From Variovorax sp. IB41 (lineage in GTDB: Bacteria > Pseudomonadota > Gammaproteobacteria > Burkholderiales > Burkholderiaceae_C), in NCBI RefSeq assembly GCF_016405905.1, contig NZ_JAEFCB010000027.1, positions 1 to 64,000 on the forward strand: a stretch of 64,000 nucleotides of DNA, given 5' to 3'. Below the pieces are notes generated by a model, which searched no databases, was not told the DNA's origin, and saw only the letters and a program-made list of their open reading frames with translations. How positions within the stretch are numbered: position 1 is the first letter of the stretch; every line of letters starts with the position of its first letter. Made by a program: the position numbers and the translations under genes. Below are positions 38,384-47,441 of this stretch, in pieces.

Positions 38384-39205
38384 TCAGTAGCCGTTGGGCG
38401 TGGTGGCGCTCGTGGCGTTCTTGTATTTCGCCGCGAGCTGCTTGGCTGCGGCCGTGAGCACGATGGTGTCCACGCCCACCGCCACGAACAACGCGCCGGC
38501 CGCGAGCCACTTGCGCGCCTGCTCCTCGGTGGTCGAGAGGATGCCGGGCGCCTTGCCGGCTTTCAGGATGCGCGCGATGGCGTCGGCGATCACAGCCTGC
38601 ACCTCCGGGTGGTTGGGCTGGCCCACGAAGCCCATCGAGGCCGACAGGTCCGCCGGGCCGATGAACACGCCGTCCACGCCCGGCGTGGCCGCGATGGCGT
38701 CCAGGTTCTTCATCGCCTCGACCGTTTCGGCCTGCACCAGCAGGCAGGTCTGCGCGTTCGCTTCGTGCAGGTACTGCGGATAGGCCTGCCAGCGCGAGGC
38801 CCGCGCGAGCGCGCTGCCCATGCCGCGGATGCCCTCAGGCGGATAGCGCATGCCCTGCACCATGCGCGCGGCCTGCTCGGCGGTATCGACCATCGGCACC
38901 AGCAGCGTCTGCGCGCCGATGTCCAGGTACTGCTTGATCAGCGTGGTGTCGCCGGTCGGAATGCGCACGACGGGATGCGAGCGCTCCGCCTCGGGCTGCG
39001 CCGACCACGCGCTGGAGATGCCCTGCAGCTGCCCGAGCACCGAGCGCACGTCGTTGGGCGCGTGCTCGCCGTCGACCAGCAGCCAGTCGTAGCCGCAGCC
39101 GGCGAGGATCTCGGCGACGTAGCTGTCTGCCAGGCCGACCCAGAGGCCGATCTTTTGCTCGCCGGCCTGCATGGCCTGCTTGAAGGTGTTGATGGGGGTG
39201 TGCAT
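38384..39205 (-). CDS. hpaI: 4-hydroxy-2-oxoheptanedioate aldolase HpaI
   Basis: A 273-residue class II HpcH/HpaI aldolase. [16 protein letters not shown] near residue 42, [20 protein letters not shown] and [15 protein letters not shown] carry the metal Glu/Asp and substrate residues. It cleaves 4-hydroxy-2-oxoheptane-1,7-dioate to pyruvate and succinic semialdehyde, the last step of the homoprotocatechuate meta pathway. The start is ATG 39205; the longer frame would overlap the end of hpaH. It follows hpaH by 13 bp. Confidence 0.93.
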   Translation of the reverse strand: MHTPINTFKQAMQAGEQKIGLWVGLADSYVAEILAGCGYDWLLVDGEHAPNDVRSVLGQLQGISSAWSAQPEAERSHPVVRIPTGDTTLIKQYLDIGAQTLLVPMVDTAEQAARMVQGMRYPPEGIRGMGSALARASRWQAYPQYLHEANAQTCLLVQAETVEAMKNLDAIAATPGVDGVFIGPADLSASMGFVGQPNHPEVQAVIADAIARILKAGKAPGILSTTEEQARKWLAAGALFVAVGVDTIVLTAAAKQLAAKYKNATSATTPNGY

Positions 39206-39218
39206 GAACGTCTTTCTT

Positions 39219-40022
39219 TCAGGCAAGGCGAAACGAGATGGCGCCGAGAGGGCCGTAGTCGGCATGGAAGGTGTCGCCGGGCAATGCCGTGGTCGGGCGC
39301 GTGAACGAGCCGGCCAGCACCACCTCGCCGGCCGCGAGGTGTTCGTCCCACGGCGCGAGCTTGTTCGCGAGCCACGCCACGCCGGTGGCCGGGTGATTGA
39401 GCACGCCCGCGGCCACGCCGGTCTCCTCGATCACGCCGTTCTTGTAGAGCAGGGCGCTCACCCAGCGCAGGTCGACCGCGTCGGGCTTCACCGGCCGCCC
39501 GCCCATCACGATGCCGGCATTGGCCGCGTTGTCGGAGATGGTGTCGAACACCTTGCGCGGCGCCTTGGTGTGGCGATCGAACTGCTCGATGCGCGCATCG
39601 ATGATCTCGATGGCGGGCACCACGTAGTCAGTCGCGGCCAGCACGTCGAAGATCGTCACGTTCGGCCCCTGCAGCTTCTTGCCGAGGATGAAGGCCAGCT
39701 CCACCTCGATGCGCGGCGCGATGAAACGCGCGAACGGGATGTCGCCGCCCTGCTCGAAGAACATGTCGTCCAGCAGCGTGCCGTAGTCGGGCTCGTCGAT
39801 CTGGCTGGACTGCTGCATCGCGCGCGAGGTGAGGCCGATCTTGTGGCCCTTCACCGTGCGGCCCTGGGCGATCTTGTGCTTCACCCATTCGCGCGAGATG
39901 GCGTAGCCGTCCTCGACGGTCATCTCCGGGAAACGCTTGGAGAAATGCTCGACCTGCACGCGCGATTTCTCGCTCTCGTGCAGCTCGGCGGCCAGTTGGG
40001 CGATGGTGGCTTGGGGCAGCAT
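39219..40022 (-). CDS. hpaH: 2-oxo-hept-4-ene-1,7-dioate hydratase HpaH
   Basis: A 267-residue FAH-superfamily hydratase. [19 protein letters not shown] near residue 77, [19 protein letters not shown] and [17 protein letters not shown] are the metal-binding motifs seen in HpaH/MhpD. It adds water to the 2-oxo-ene dioate before aldol cleavage by HpaI. The ATG is 23 bp after the hpaF stop. The substrate assignment rests on operon context as well as family. Confidence 0.93.
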   Translation of the reverse strand: MLPQATIAQLAAELHESEKSRVQVEHFSKRFPEMTVEDGYAISREWVKHKIAQGRTVKGHKIGLTSRAMQQSSQIDEPDYGTLLDDMFFEQGGDIPFARFIAPRIEVELAFILGKKLQGPNVTIFDVLAATDYVVPAIEIIDARIEQFDRHTKAPRKVFDTISDNAANAGIVMGGRPVKPDAVDLRWVSALLYKNGVIEETGVAAGVLNHPATGVAWLANKLAPWDEHLAAGEVVLAGSFTRPTTALPGDTFHADYGPLGAISFRLA

Positions 40023-40045
40023 GGCGGCTCGCTTCTTCTTGTGTC

Positions 40046-40453
40046 TTACGACTTGTTGAACAGGGGATGCAGGTTGCTGTGCTTGCCGTCGTACACCTGC
40101 CCGGGGCTCTCGTCGATCTGCAGCGTGATGCCGATGGGGCGCTTGTCGAAGATGGGCGCGAAATGCGCGCGCACGTCGGCGAGCAATTCGTCGCCGGCCT
40201 TTTTCTTCACTGCCTCCGAGCGGCCCGCGGCCATGCGGATGTTGAGGTACACGAAGGCGTAGTCGGCCTTGCCGTCGGCCACCGCGTAGTGCGCGGCCGG
40301 GTAGGCCAGCACGCGCGTGCCGCCGATGGGGAAGACCGGCTTGTCCGCCTCGTCACGTTGCTTGAGCATCGTGTCGGCGAGCGTGCGGCACAGGGCCGAC
40401 ATGTCGGTCTCGGCTTCGATGTTGGGCGTGTAGAGGATCACCAGGTGCGGCAT
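40046..40453 (-). CDS. hpaF: 5-carboxymethyl-2-hydroxymuconate Delta-isomerase HpaF
   Basis: A 135-residue tautomerase-superfamily CHM isomerase. Pro2 ([13 protein letters not shown]), the catalytic base after Met removal, is present, with [13 protein letters not shown] as the core strand and the C-terminal LHPLFNKS. It converts 5-carboxymethyl-2-hydroxymuconate to the 2-oxo-ene tautomer. ATG 40453 has GAAGGAA upstream; the frame remains open further upstream only as a shadow of the dioxygenase gene. Confidence 0.92.
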   Translation of the reverse strand: MPHLVILYTPNIEAETDMSALCRTLADTMLKQRDEADKPVFPIGGTRVLAYPAAHYAVADGKADYAFVYLNIRMAAGRSEAVKKKAGDELLADVRAHFAPIFDKRPIGITLQIDESPGQVYDGKHSNLHPLFNKS

Positions 40454-40476
40454 GCGCGTTCCTTCTTGTTTTTCGT

Positions 40477-41304
40477 TCAGGCCACCGACATGACCGCGGC
40501 CGTGCAGGTCACCGCGAAGATCGGGATGGCCTGCATGTGGAAGATCTCGCCCTTGCCGCGCGCGGCCGCGGCCACGCTCAGGAAGGTGCGGATCTCGAAG
40601 CCGCCCTGGCCCGCTTCGCGGTAGGTGGCCTCGTCGTTGTAGTCGTCTTGCGAGAGGAGCGCCTCGCGGTCGTTGGCGCACCAGCGGCGCATGAACTCGG
40701 CGTCCCACTCGGCATTGACCTTGCCGGAATCGGGCGTGGCCGGCCAATGCGAGATGCCGCCCGTGCCCACCAGCGCGATGCGCTCGGGCGCCTTGTCGCA
40801 GGCGCGGCGCAGCGCTTCGCCGAAGGCCCAGGCGCGGTGCAGCGGCGTGAGCGGCGGACCCTGGCAGTTGATGTTCACCGGGATGACCTTGGTGTCGAAA
40901 TCCGGCGTGAGGAAGTGCAGCGGCACCATGATGCCGTGGTCGAACTTCCACTCTTCCGCATAGGTCACGTCCACCGTCTGCATCACCTCGCGGATCAGGC
41001 GCTGCGAGAGCGCGGCATCGCCGGGCACCTTCGTCTTCTCGATGCCCAGCCACTTCGCGTCCTCGATCGGGCCCTCGTAGCTGTCGGCCATGCCGATGGC
41101 GTAGGCCGGCATGTTGTTCATGAAGAAGTTGGCGAAGTGCTCGGCGGCGATGACGATCACCGCATCGGGCTTCGTCGCGCGCATGGCTTCGCCGAAGCGG
41201 TGGAACTGGGCGTGGAACGCGTCCTTCACTGCCGGGTCCGCCAGATGCGCGCGGCCGGTGATGCCGGGGGCGTGGCTGCACACGCCTGCAAAAACCAAAC
41301 TCAT
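40477..41304 (-). CDS. Class III extradiol dioxygenase, LigB-type catalytic subunit
   Basis: A 275-residue LigB-superfamily catalytic subunit. Fe(II) ligands are probably the His in VFAGVCSHAPGI near residue 11, the His in VIAAEHFANFF and a Glu in the C-terminal part; FDHGIMVPLHFL is the second-sphere motif. By context it should open the ring of homoprotocatechuate between C2 and C3 (the HpaD step). It is paired with a LigA-like gene (ATGA overlap), as in protocatechuate 4,5-dioxygenase, whereas classical HpaD is a single protein. Protocatechuate or a substituted catechol as substrate cannot be excluded. Confidence 0.87.
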   Translation of the reverse strand: MSLVFAGVCSHAPGITGRAHLADPAVKDAFHAQFHRFGEAMRATKPDAVIVIAAEHFANFFMNNMPAYAIGMADSYEGPIEDAKWLGIEKTKVPGDAALSQRLIREVMQTVDVTYAEEWKFDHGIMVPLHFLTPDFDTKVIPVNINCQGPPLTPLHRAWAFGEALRRACDKAPERIALVGTGGISHWPATPDSGKVNAEWDAEFMRRWCANDREALLSQDDYNDEATYREAGQGGFEIRTFLSVAAAARGKGEIFHMQAIPIFAVTCTAAVMSVA

Positions 41305-41636
41305 ACGCCTGCCACCTTTTCGTCTGTGCCGGTTGTCATCGCGTAGATGCCTGCGCGCACGGGCCCGTACTTGCGCACGCCGTCGCGCATCGCTTCGAGA
41401 TAGTCGGCCCATGCAATGCCCAGCAGCGGCGCGAAGTGCATCAGCAACTGCCCGTTGCAACCCAAGACATAGAGCTTGCCGATGTCGCCGCTGTCGATGG
41501 CTTCGCGTTCTTCATCGTCCAGGTCGTAGCCGGCGAGCAGCGCGGCACGCGCGTCGCCGCCTTCCGCGTAGCGGCGCTGCACTTCGGCTTCGCGGTTCAG
41601 CGCGAAGAGGAATTTCTGCATCGCATAGAGGCTCAT
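41301..41636 (-). CDS. LigA-like small subunit of extradiol dioxygenase
   Basis: A 111-residue, mostly helical protein matching the LigA subunit of protocatechuate 4,5-dioxygenase: MQKFLFALNREAEVQRRY, DLDDEEREAIDSGDIGKLYV and GCNGQLLMHFAPLLGI. LigA covers the active site of LigB in the heterodimer. It overlaps the catalytic subunit gene by 4 bp (ATGA) and starts 3 bp after the Bug gene stop, so the two subunits are made together. Confidence 0.88.
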   Translation of the reverse strand: MSLYAMQKFLFALNREAEVQRRYAEGGDARAALLAGYDLDDEEREAIDSGDIGKLYVLGCNGQLLMHFAPLLGIAWADYLEAMRDGVRKYGPVRAGIYAMTTGTDEKVAGV

Positions 41637-41639
41637 CGT

Positions 41640-42632
41640 TCAGCCCTCGATCTGGATGTTGGCCTTGCGGATCACATCGCCGTACTTCGCGATCTCGCTC
41701 TGGATGAAGGCCGCGAAGCGCTCGGGCGTGCCCGACAGCGACGCGATGCCGCCCTTGCGGAAGGCCTCTGTCACGGCAGGGCCCGCGAGCGCGCGGTTCA
41801 CCTCGTCGTTCATGCGCAGCACGATGGCATCGGGCGTGCCGGCGGGCGCCAGCAGGCCGTTCCACGAATTGGACTCGATGGCCACGCCCTGTTCGGCCAG
41901 TGTGGGTATGGCGGGCGCGTACTGCGAGCGCTGCGCCGTCGCCATGCCGAGCGCGACCAGCTTGCCGCTCTGGATGTGGCCGCGGAACTCGGGCCAGTTG
42001 CCGAACATCATGGTCACTTGCCCGCCGAGCAGGTCGGTGAGGGCGGGGCCCTGGCCCTTGTAGGGCACGTGCACGATGTCCAGCCCCATCTGCAGCTTGA
42101 GCATCTCGCCCGAGAGGTGTGCCGAGGTGCCGTTGCCGAAGGAGGCGAAGCTCAGCGTGCCGGGCTTGGCCTTGGCCAGGTTGCGCAGGTCGGCCAGCGT
42201 CTTCAGGCCGCTCGATGGATGCGTGGCGAGCACGTGCTCCGACATGCCCATGAGCGCGACCGGGCGCAGGTCTTTCTGCGTGTCGTAGGGGAGCTTGCGC
42301 ACCAGCGTCTGGTTGGCCGTGAAGCTGTTGGCCACGCAGACGAAGCTGTAGCCGTCGGGCGCCGACTTGGCGACCGCATCGACACCGATCACCGTGCCCG
42401 CGCCGGGCTTGTTCTCGACGATCACCGCTTGCTCCAGCGTCTTGCCGAGCTCGACCGCCACGAGCCGCGCGACGAAGTCGGTGGTGCCGCCGGGCGTGAA
42501 GGGCACGACGATGCGCACCGGCTTGTTGGGCCAGTCGCCGCGTGCGTGTGCGAATGGCGCGAACGACGCCAGCGAAGGCAGGGCCGCGAGTGCGGCGGCG
42601 CCCTGCAGCAGCGCGCGGCGGCCGGTGTTCAC
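41640..42632 (-). CDS. Bug-family (TctC) solute-binding protein inside hpa operon
   Basis: A 330-residue Bug receptor: signal peptide with GRRALLQGAAALAAL, then KPVRIVVPFTPGGTTDFVAR, VVIVENKPGAGT-like VENKPGAGTVIGVDAVAKS and FGNGTSAHLSGEMLK. The start is GTG 42632, overlapping the hpaE stop as GTGA. Its place between hpaE and the dioxygenase genes strongly suggests that it recognises the pathway substrate or a related aromatic acid. No tctAB permease genes are nearby. Confidence 0.9.
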   Translation of the reverse strand: MNTGRRALLQGAAALAALPSLASFAPFAHARGDWPNKPVRIVVPFTPGGTTDFVARLVAVELGKTLEQAVIVENKPGAGTVIGVDAVAKSAPDGYSFVCVANSFTANQTLVRKLPYDTQKDLRPVALMGMSEHVLATHPSSGLKTLADLRNLAKAKPGTLSFASFGNGTSAHLSGEMLKLQMGLDIVHVPYKGQGPALTDLLGGQVTMMFGNWPEFRGHIQSGKLVALGMATAQRSQYAPAIPTLAEQGVAIESNSWNGLLAPAGTPDAIVLRMNDEVNRALAGPAVTEAFRKGGIASLSGTPERFAAFIQSEIAKYGDVIRKANIQIEG

Positions 42633-44092
42633 GCCACGCCCCAGTGCGGAATGTGGTGCGAGCCCAACGACACCGCGACATTCTTCGGCTCGCAGAACAC
42701 CTCGTAGCTCCAGGTGCCGCCTTCGCGGCCCGTGCCCGAGGCCTTGGTGCCGCCGAAGGGCTGGCGCAGGTCTCGCACGTTCTGGCTGTTGACGAAGCAC
42801 ATGCCGGCCTCCACGGCGGCGGCCACGCGATGCGCCTTGCCGATGTTCTCGGTCCACACGTAGCTCGACAGGCCATAGGCGATGTCGTTGGCCAGGCGGA
42901 TCGCGTCGGCCTCGTCCTTGAACGGAATCAGGCAGGCGACCGGGCCGAAGATCTCGTCCTGCGCGATCTTCATGCGGTTGTCGACGTCGGCGAAGACGGT
43001 GGGCATCACATAGTTGCCGCGCTGAACGCGGTCCGGCAGGTTCGATGGTGCGTCCAGGCCGCCGCACAGCAGCGTCGCGCCTTCCTTCGGCCCGAGCTCG
43101 ATGTAGCTGCGCACTTTGGCGAGGTGGGCCTGCGAAATCATCGGGCCGACGATGGTCTTCTCGTCGAGCGGATCACCCACCGTGATGCGCTTCGCCCGCT
43201 CGGCGAACTTCGCTGCGAAGTCCGCATAGATCGAATGCTGCACCAGGATGCGCGAGCCGGCCGTGCAGCGCTCGCCGTTGTTGCTGAAGATCATGAACAC
43301 GGCCGCATCGAGCGCGCGTTCGAGGTCGGCGTCGTCGAAGATCACGAACGGGCTCTTGCCGCCCAGCTCCATGCTGAATTTCTTCAGGCCCGCGCTCTTC
43401 ACGATGCGGTTGCCCGTGGCGGTGGAGCCGGTGAACGAAATCGCGCGCACGTCGGGGTGCGCCACCAGTGGCTCGCCCGCTTCCTTGCCGTAGCCGTGCA
43501 CGAGGTTCAGCACGCCGGGCGGAATGCCCGCTTCGAGCGCGAGCTCGCCCAGGCGCGCGGCCGTGAGCGGCGAGAGCTCGCTCATCTTCAGCACCGCGGT
43601 GTTGCCGAAGGCCAGGCAGGGCGCGACCTTCCAGGTGGCCGTCATGAACGGCACGTTCCACGGGCTGATGAGCGCGCACACGCCCACCGGGTGGAACAGC
43701 GTGTAGTTCAGGTGCGTGGGCGTGGGGTAGGTGTGGCCGTCCACGCGCGTGCACATCTCGGCGAAGTAGTAGAAGTTGTCGGCCGCGCGCGGCACCAGCT
43801 GCTTGCCGGTTTGCGCGATGACCTGGCCGCAGTCGTTGGTCTCGGTCTGCGCGATCTCGGGCACGTTCGCGGCGATCAGGTCGCCGAGCTTGCGGATGAG
43901 CTTCGCGCGCTCGGGCGCGGGCATGCCGGCCCATTTCGGGAAGGCTTCCTTCGCTGCCGCGACGGCCGCGTTCACCTCGGCCTCGCCGCCCGAGGCGACC
44001 TCGGCCAGCACCTCCTGCGTGGCGGGGTTAACGGTTTCGAAGTAGTCCTTGCCGGCAACGCTCTTGCCGTTGATCAGGTGGTCGACTCTCAT
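42629..44092 (-). CDS. hpaE: 5-carboxymethyl-2-hydroxymuconate semialdehyde dehydrogenase HpaE
   Basis: A 487-residue aldehyde dehydrogenase. ISPWNVPFMTATWKVAPCLA near residue 140 binds NAD; FTGSTATGNRI, the base Glu in MELGGKSPFVIF and the catalytic Cys in FSNNGERCTAGSRILV are present. It oxidises the ring-fission semialdehyde to 5-carboxymethyl-2-hydroxymuconate. The ATG overlaps the hpaG2 stop (ATGA). The protein is the expected length for HpaE. Confidence 0.94.
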   Translation of the reverse strand: MRVDHLINGKSVAGKDYFETVNPATQEVLAEVASGGEAEVNAAVAAAKEAFPKWAGMPAPERAKLIRKLGDLIAANVPEIAQTETNDCGQVIAQTGKQLVPRAADNFYYFAEMCTRVDGHTYPTPTHLNYTLFHPVGVCALISPWNVPFMTATWKVAPCLAFGNTAVLKMSELSPLTAARLGELALEAGIPPGVLNLVHGYGKEAGEPLVAHPDVRAISFTGSTATGNRIVKSAGLKKFSMELGGKSPFVIFDDADLERALDAAVFMIFSNNGERCTAGSRILVQHSIYADFAAKFAERAKRITVGDPLDEKTIVGPMISQAHLAKVRSYIELGPKEGATLLCGGLDAPSNLPDRVQRGNYVMPTVFADVDNRMKIAQDEIFGPVACLIPFKDEADAIRLANDIAYGLSSYVWTENIGKAHRVAAAVEAGMCFVNSQNVRDLRQPFGGTKASGTGREGGTWSYEVFCEPKNVAVSLGSHHIPHWGVA

Positions 44093-44871
44093 GCTTTTCC
44101 TTGGATGGTCTCGATGGTGTTCATGAGCGCGCCGACGTGCTCGATCTCGGTGACGACCACGTCGCCCGGCTTGCAATCGACCACGCCGTCGGGCGTGCCC
44201 GTGAGGATCAGGTCGCCCGGCGAAAGCGTCATGAAGCGGCTGAAGTACTCGATGAGAAAGGGCGCGTCGAAGATCATGTCGCGCGTGTTGCCCTGTTGCG
44301 TGACGGTGCCGTTGACAGTGGTGCGCAGCGCGAGCGCCATGGGGTCGGGCACATCGGCCGCATCGACGAACCAGGGGCCCAGCGGCGTGCAGGTGTCGCG
44401 GTTCTTCACGCGCAGGTTCGGGCGGTACCAGTTCTCCAGGTAGTCGCGGATCGCGTAGTCGTTGGCCACGGTATAGCCGCCGATGAAGTCGTACGCGTCG
44501 TCGCGCTTTACGTGGCGCGCGGTCTTGCCGACGACGATCGCGAGCTCGCATTCGTAGTGCATGAACTGCACGCCGGCCGGGCGGTGCGTGAGCTGGCGGT
44601 GGCCGATCAGCGTGCTCTGGCCCTTGACGAAGACCAGCGGCTCTTCGGGCGCCTTGAATTCCAGTTCCTTCGCGTGATCGGCGTAGTTGAGGCCGAGCGC
44701 GAGGATGGTGCGCGGGCGTGCGGTCGGTGCAAGCGGGGGCAGCCAGGTGAGCTGCTCTTGCGGCACGATGCGGCCGTCGTCGAGCCGCACGGCGGCGTCG
44801 GGCTGGCCGTTGAATTCGTGCGCGGTGCCGGTGTGTTCGCGGCCTTCGTGGATGACGCGTGCGTGCTTCAT
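44089..44871 (-). CDS. hpaG2: HpaG C-terminal-type isomerase/decarboxylase subunit
   Basis: A 260-residue FAH-family protein. TILALGLNYADHAKELEF near residue 55, HYECELAIVVGKTARHVKRD and LILTGTPDGVVDCKPGD carry the metal-binding Glu/Glu/Asp. With the upstream HpaG1-like gene it makes up the bifunctional HpaG (decarboxylation of 5-oxo-pent-3-ene-1,2,5-tricarboxylate and isomerisation), which is one fused protein in E. coli. Overlaps of 4 bp occur at both ends. Confidence 0.9.
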   Translation of the reverse strand: MKHARVIHEGREHTGTAHEFNGQPDAAVRLDDGRIVPQEQLTWLPPLAPTARPRTILALGLNYADHAKELEFKAPEEPLVFVKGQSTLIGHRQLTHRPAGVQFMHYECELAIVVGKTARHVKRDDAYDFIGGYTVANDYAIRDYLENWYRPNLRVKNRDTCTPLGPWFVDAADVPDPMALALRTTVNGTVTQQGNTRDMIFDAPFLIEYFSRFMTLSPGDLILTGTPDGVVDCKPGDVVVTEIEHVGALMNTIETIQGKA

Positions 44872-45503
44872 GCGGCGGTCTCCTGCACCAGCGTGTGGGT
44901 CAATGTCTCGAAGCCAGTCGCGGAGATCTCGATGCGGTCGCCGGCGCGTGCGAGCGGACGGCCCGCGTCGCAGCCGAGCATCAGCACGTCGCCGTGCGCG
45001 AGCGTCATGAACTCGCCGACGTCGGCGAGCAGCTGCCGCGCCGGGCGCACGAGCTGCGAGAAGTCGATCGAGTGCTTCAGGTCGCCATTGATGCGCACCT
45101 CGGCGCGGAAGTTCGCGGGGTCGGCCACGTCCTGCGCATCGCGCAGCGCGGGGCCGATGGCGAGAAAGCCGTCGAGGCACTTGAACTTCACCGGCGGCCG
45201 GAAGAAGCTCGCATGCGGAATCGACAGATCGTTCATCAGCACGAAGCCTTCGATGTCGCCCTCGGCACCGATCACCATGCCGATGCTCGCGCCGATCTCC
45301 ACTTCGGGCACCGACGAAGGCACCGCGATGGCGCTGCCGTGCGGGCTCCAGGTGTTGGCGGTCTTCACATAGAGCACCGGCGCTTTCGGCGGCGCCTTGT
45401 GGGGCGGTGCGCTCATCTGCGGCGCGAGTGCCTCGACCTCGGCGCGGAAGTTCAGCAGCGTGCCGTACACGGTGCCGGTCGGAAGGAAATGCGCGGTGCT
45501 CAT
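44868..45503 (-). CDS. hpaG1: HpaG N-terminal-type isomerase/decarboxylase subunit
   Basis: A 211-residue FAH-family protein. YVKTANTWSPHGSAIAVP near residue 45, EVEIGASIGMVIGAEGD and LNDLSIPHASFFRPPVKFKC are typical of the N-terminal half of HpaG. The C-terminal GDVLMLGCDAGRPLARAGD replaces the TGTPDGV motif of the partner, as expected for this half. It overlaps the hpaR stop by 4 bp and is translationally coupled to hpaG2. Confidence 0.9.
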   Translation of the reverse strand: MSTAHFLPTGTVYGTLLNFRAEVEALAPQMSAPPHKAPPKAPVLYVKTANTWSPHGSAIAVPSSVPEVEIGASIGMVIGAEGDIEGFVLMNDLSIPHASFFRPPVKFKCLDGFLAIGPALRDAQDVADPANFRAEVRINGDLKHSIDFSQLVRPARQLLADVGEFMTLAHGDVLMLGCDAGRPLARAGDRIEISATGFETLTHTLVQETAA

Positions 45504-45934
45504 GCGGGCTGCTCCAGTGCGATCAGTTCGTCCAGCAGGTCGTAGAGCTGCGTGAGCTTGGCCTTGCCGAGCGACTTTTCCATCCAGTCGTAATGGGCTT
45601 CGATGCTGCTGCCCAGGCGCTTGACCAGCTTCATGCCGTGCGGCGTGGCCTCGACCACGGTGCGGCGCTGGTCCGCGGGGTCGCGGGCACGGGTGATGAG
45701 GTTGTCGCGCTCCATGCGCGCGAGCACGCCGGTGAGACTCGGGCCGAGGATGAAGGCTTCGCGCGCGACGCGGCCGGTGTCGACCGCGCCGTGCTCGCCG
45801 AGCACGCGCAGCACGCGCCATTGCTGGTCGGACAGGGCGTGCTCGCGCAGGCTCGGCCGCGTATGGGCCATCACGGCTTCGCGGGCCTGCAGCAGCAGGC
45901 GCGGCAAATTGCGGTGGGTGAACGTGGTGCTCAA
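45500..45934 (-). CDS. hpaR: MarR-family repressor HpaR
   Basis: A 144-residue MarR regulator. The winged helix spans residues 20-110 (LSDQQWRVLRVLGEHGAVDT, LTGVLARMERDNLITRARD, DQRRTVVEATPHGMKL). HpaR represses the hpa meta operon and is released by homoprotocatechuate. It is the promoter-proximal gene of the operon, so it should be autoregulated through the TTAACATGTTAA palindrome 32 bp upstream. Confidence 0.93.
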   Translation of the reverse strand: MSTTFTHRNLPRLLLQAREAVMAHTRPSLREHALSDQQWRVLRVLGEHGAVDTGRVAREAFILGPSLTGVLARMERDNLITRARDPADQRRTVVEATPHGMKLVKRLGSSIEAHYDWMEKSLGKAKLTQLYDLLDELIALEQPA

Positions 45935-45965
45935 GAACGGTGCCTTCTACGATTCTGCAAATTAC

Positions 45966-45977
45966 TTAACATGTTAA
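45966..45977. promoter_or_regulatory. Candidate HpaR operator
   Basis: Perfect 12-bp palindrome TTAACATGTTAA in an AT-rich island between the divergent hpaR and radA genes, 32 bp before the hpaR start. Size, symmetry and position fit a MarR-family site. It could affect both directions. Confidence 0.65.
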
Positions 45978-46041
45978 ATGATTGGCGGTTTCTTTCAAGC
46001 TGCCGGCCATCAGGGTTTGTGCGGACACCTAAACTCGACGG

Positions 46042-47430
46042 ATGGCCAAGGACAAATCTCTTTTCGTCTGCAGCGAATGCGGCGGCACCAGCCCCAAGTG
46101 GCTCGGCAAATGCCCGAGCTGCGGCGCCTGGAACACATTGATCGAACAGGTGGCGGGCAGCAACGCACCGGCCAACAACCGCTTCGGCACGCAGTTCTCG
46201 CCGCTGGCGGGCGTCTCCGAACTGGCCACGCTCTCGGAGATCGAGGCGACCGACATCGCGCGCACGCCCACCGGCATCGACGAGCTCGACCGCGTGCTGG
46301 GCGGCGGCATCGTCTCGGGCGGCGTGACGCTCATCGGCGGCGACCCGGGCATCGGCAAGTCGACGCTCTTGCTGCAGGCGGTCGATGCGCTGCAGCGCGC
46401 GGGACAGAACGCGCTCTATGTGACGGGCGAGGAAAGCGGCGCGCAGGTGGCGCTGCGCTCACGCCGACTCGGGCTCGACCATTCGCAGGTGCAGGTGCTC
46501 GCCGAGATCCAGCTCGAGAAGATCATCGCCACGTTGGACGCCACGCGGCCCGCGATCGCGGTGATCGACTCGATCCAGACGGTGTACTCCGACCAGCTCA
46601 CCTCCGCCCCCGGCTCGGTGGCGCAGGTGCGCGAATGCGCCGCGCACCTCACGCGCTTCGCCAAGACCAGCGGCACGGCCGTGGTGCTGGTGGGCCACGT
46701 CACGAAGGAGGGCGCGCTCGCGGGCCCGCGCGTGCTGGAGCACATGGTCGACACGGTGCTGTATTTCGAGGGCGACACGCATTCGAGCTTTCGCCTCGTG
46801 CGTGCCATCAAGAACCGTTTCGGCGCGGTCAACGAGATCGGCGTTTTCGCGATGACCGAGCGGGGCCTGAAGGGCGTGGCCAATCCGAGCGCGATCTTCC
46901 TGAGCCAGCATGCCGAGCCGGTGCCCGGCAGCGTGGTGCTGGTCACGCTGGAGGGCACGCGGCCGATGCTGGTGGAAATCCAGGCGCTGGTCGACAACGG
47001 CGGGCCGAGCCCGCGGCGCCTCTCGGTGGGCCTGGACCGCGACCGCCTCGCGATGCTGCTGGCGGTGCTGCACCGCCATGCGGGCGTGGCCTGCATGGAC
47101 CAGGACGTGTTCGTGAATGCGGTGGGCGGCGTGCGCATCAGCGAGCCCGCGGCCGACCTGGCCGTGATGCTGGCCATCACCTCGAGCCTGCGCGGCAAGC
47201 CGCTGCCCAAGGGCTTCATCGCGTTCGGTGAAGTGGGGCTTGCCGGAGAGGTGCGCCCCGCGCCGCGCGGGCAGGAGCGTTTGCGCGAAGCCGCCAAGCT
47301 GGGCTTCAGCATCGCGGTGGTGCCCAAGGCCAACGCACCGCGCAAGGGTTCGAAGGAGATCGAAGGCCTGACCATCCACCCCGTCGAACGCATCGAAGAG
47401 GCGATGGACGTGGTCCGCCGCCTCGATTGA
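46042..47430 (+). CDS. radA: DNA repair protein RadA
   Basis: A 462-residue RadA/Sms. The zinc finger is CSECGGTSPKWLGKCPSCGA at residues 10-29, Walker A GGDPGIGKSTLLLQ near 95, the KNRFGAVNEIGVF motif near 255, and a Lon-like C-terminal domain (GGVRISEPAADLAVMLAI). RadA is a hexameric helicase promoting branch migration in RecA-dependent recombination. Divergent from hpaR. The start agrees with the family N-terminus. Confidence 0.96.
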   Translation: MAKDKSLFVCSECGGTSPKWLGKCPSCGAWNTLIEQVAGSNAPANNRFGTQFSPLAGVSELATLSEIEATDIARTPTGIDELDRVLGGGIVSGGVTLIGGDPGIGKSTLLLQAVDALQRAGQNALYVTGEESGAQVALRSRRLGLDHSQVQVLAEIQLEKIIATLDATRPAIAVIDSIQTVYSDQLTSAPGSVAQVRECAAHLTRFAKTSGTAVVLVGHVTKEGALAGPRVLEHMVDTVLYFEGDTHSSFRLVRAIKNRFGAVNEIGVFAMTERGLKGVANPSAIFLSQHAEPVPGSVVLVTLEGTRPMLVEIQALVDNGGPSPRRLSVGLDRDRLAMLLAVLHRHAGVACMDQDVFVNAVGGVRISEPAADLAVMLAITSSLRGKPLPKGFIAFGEVGLAGEVRPAPRGQERLREAAKLGFSIAVVPKANAPRKGSKEIEGLTIHPVERIEEAMDVVRRLD

Positions 47431-47441
47431 TTCAGCTCGGG

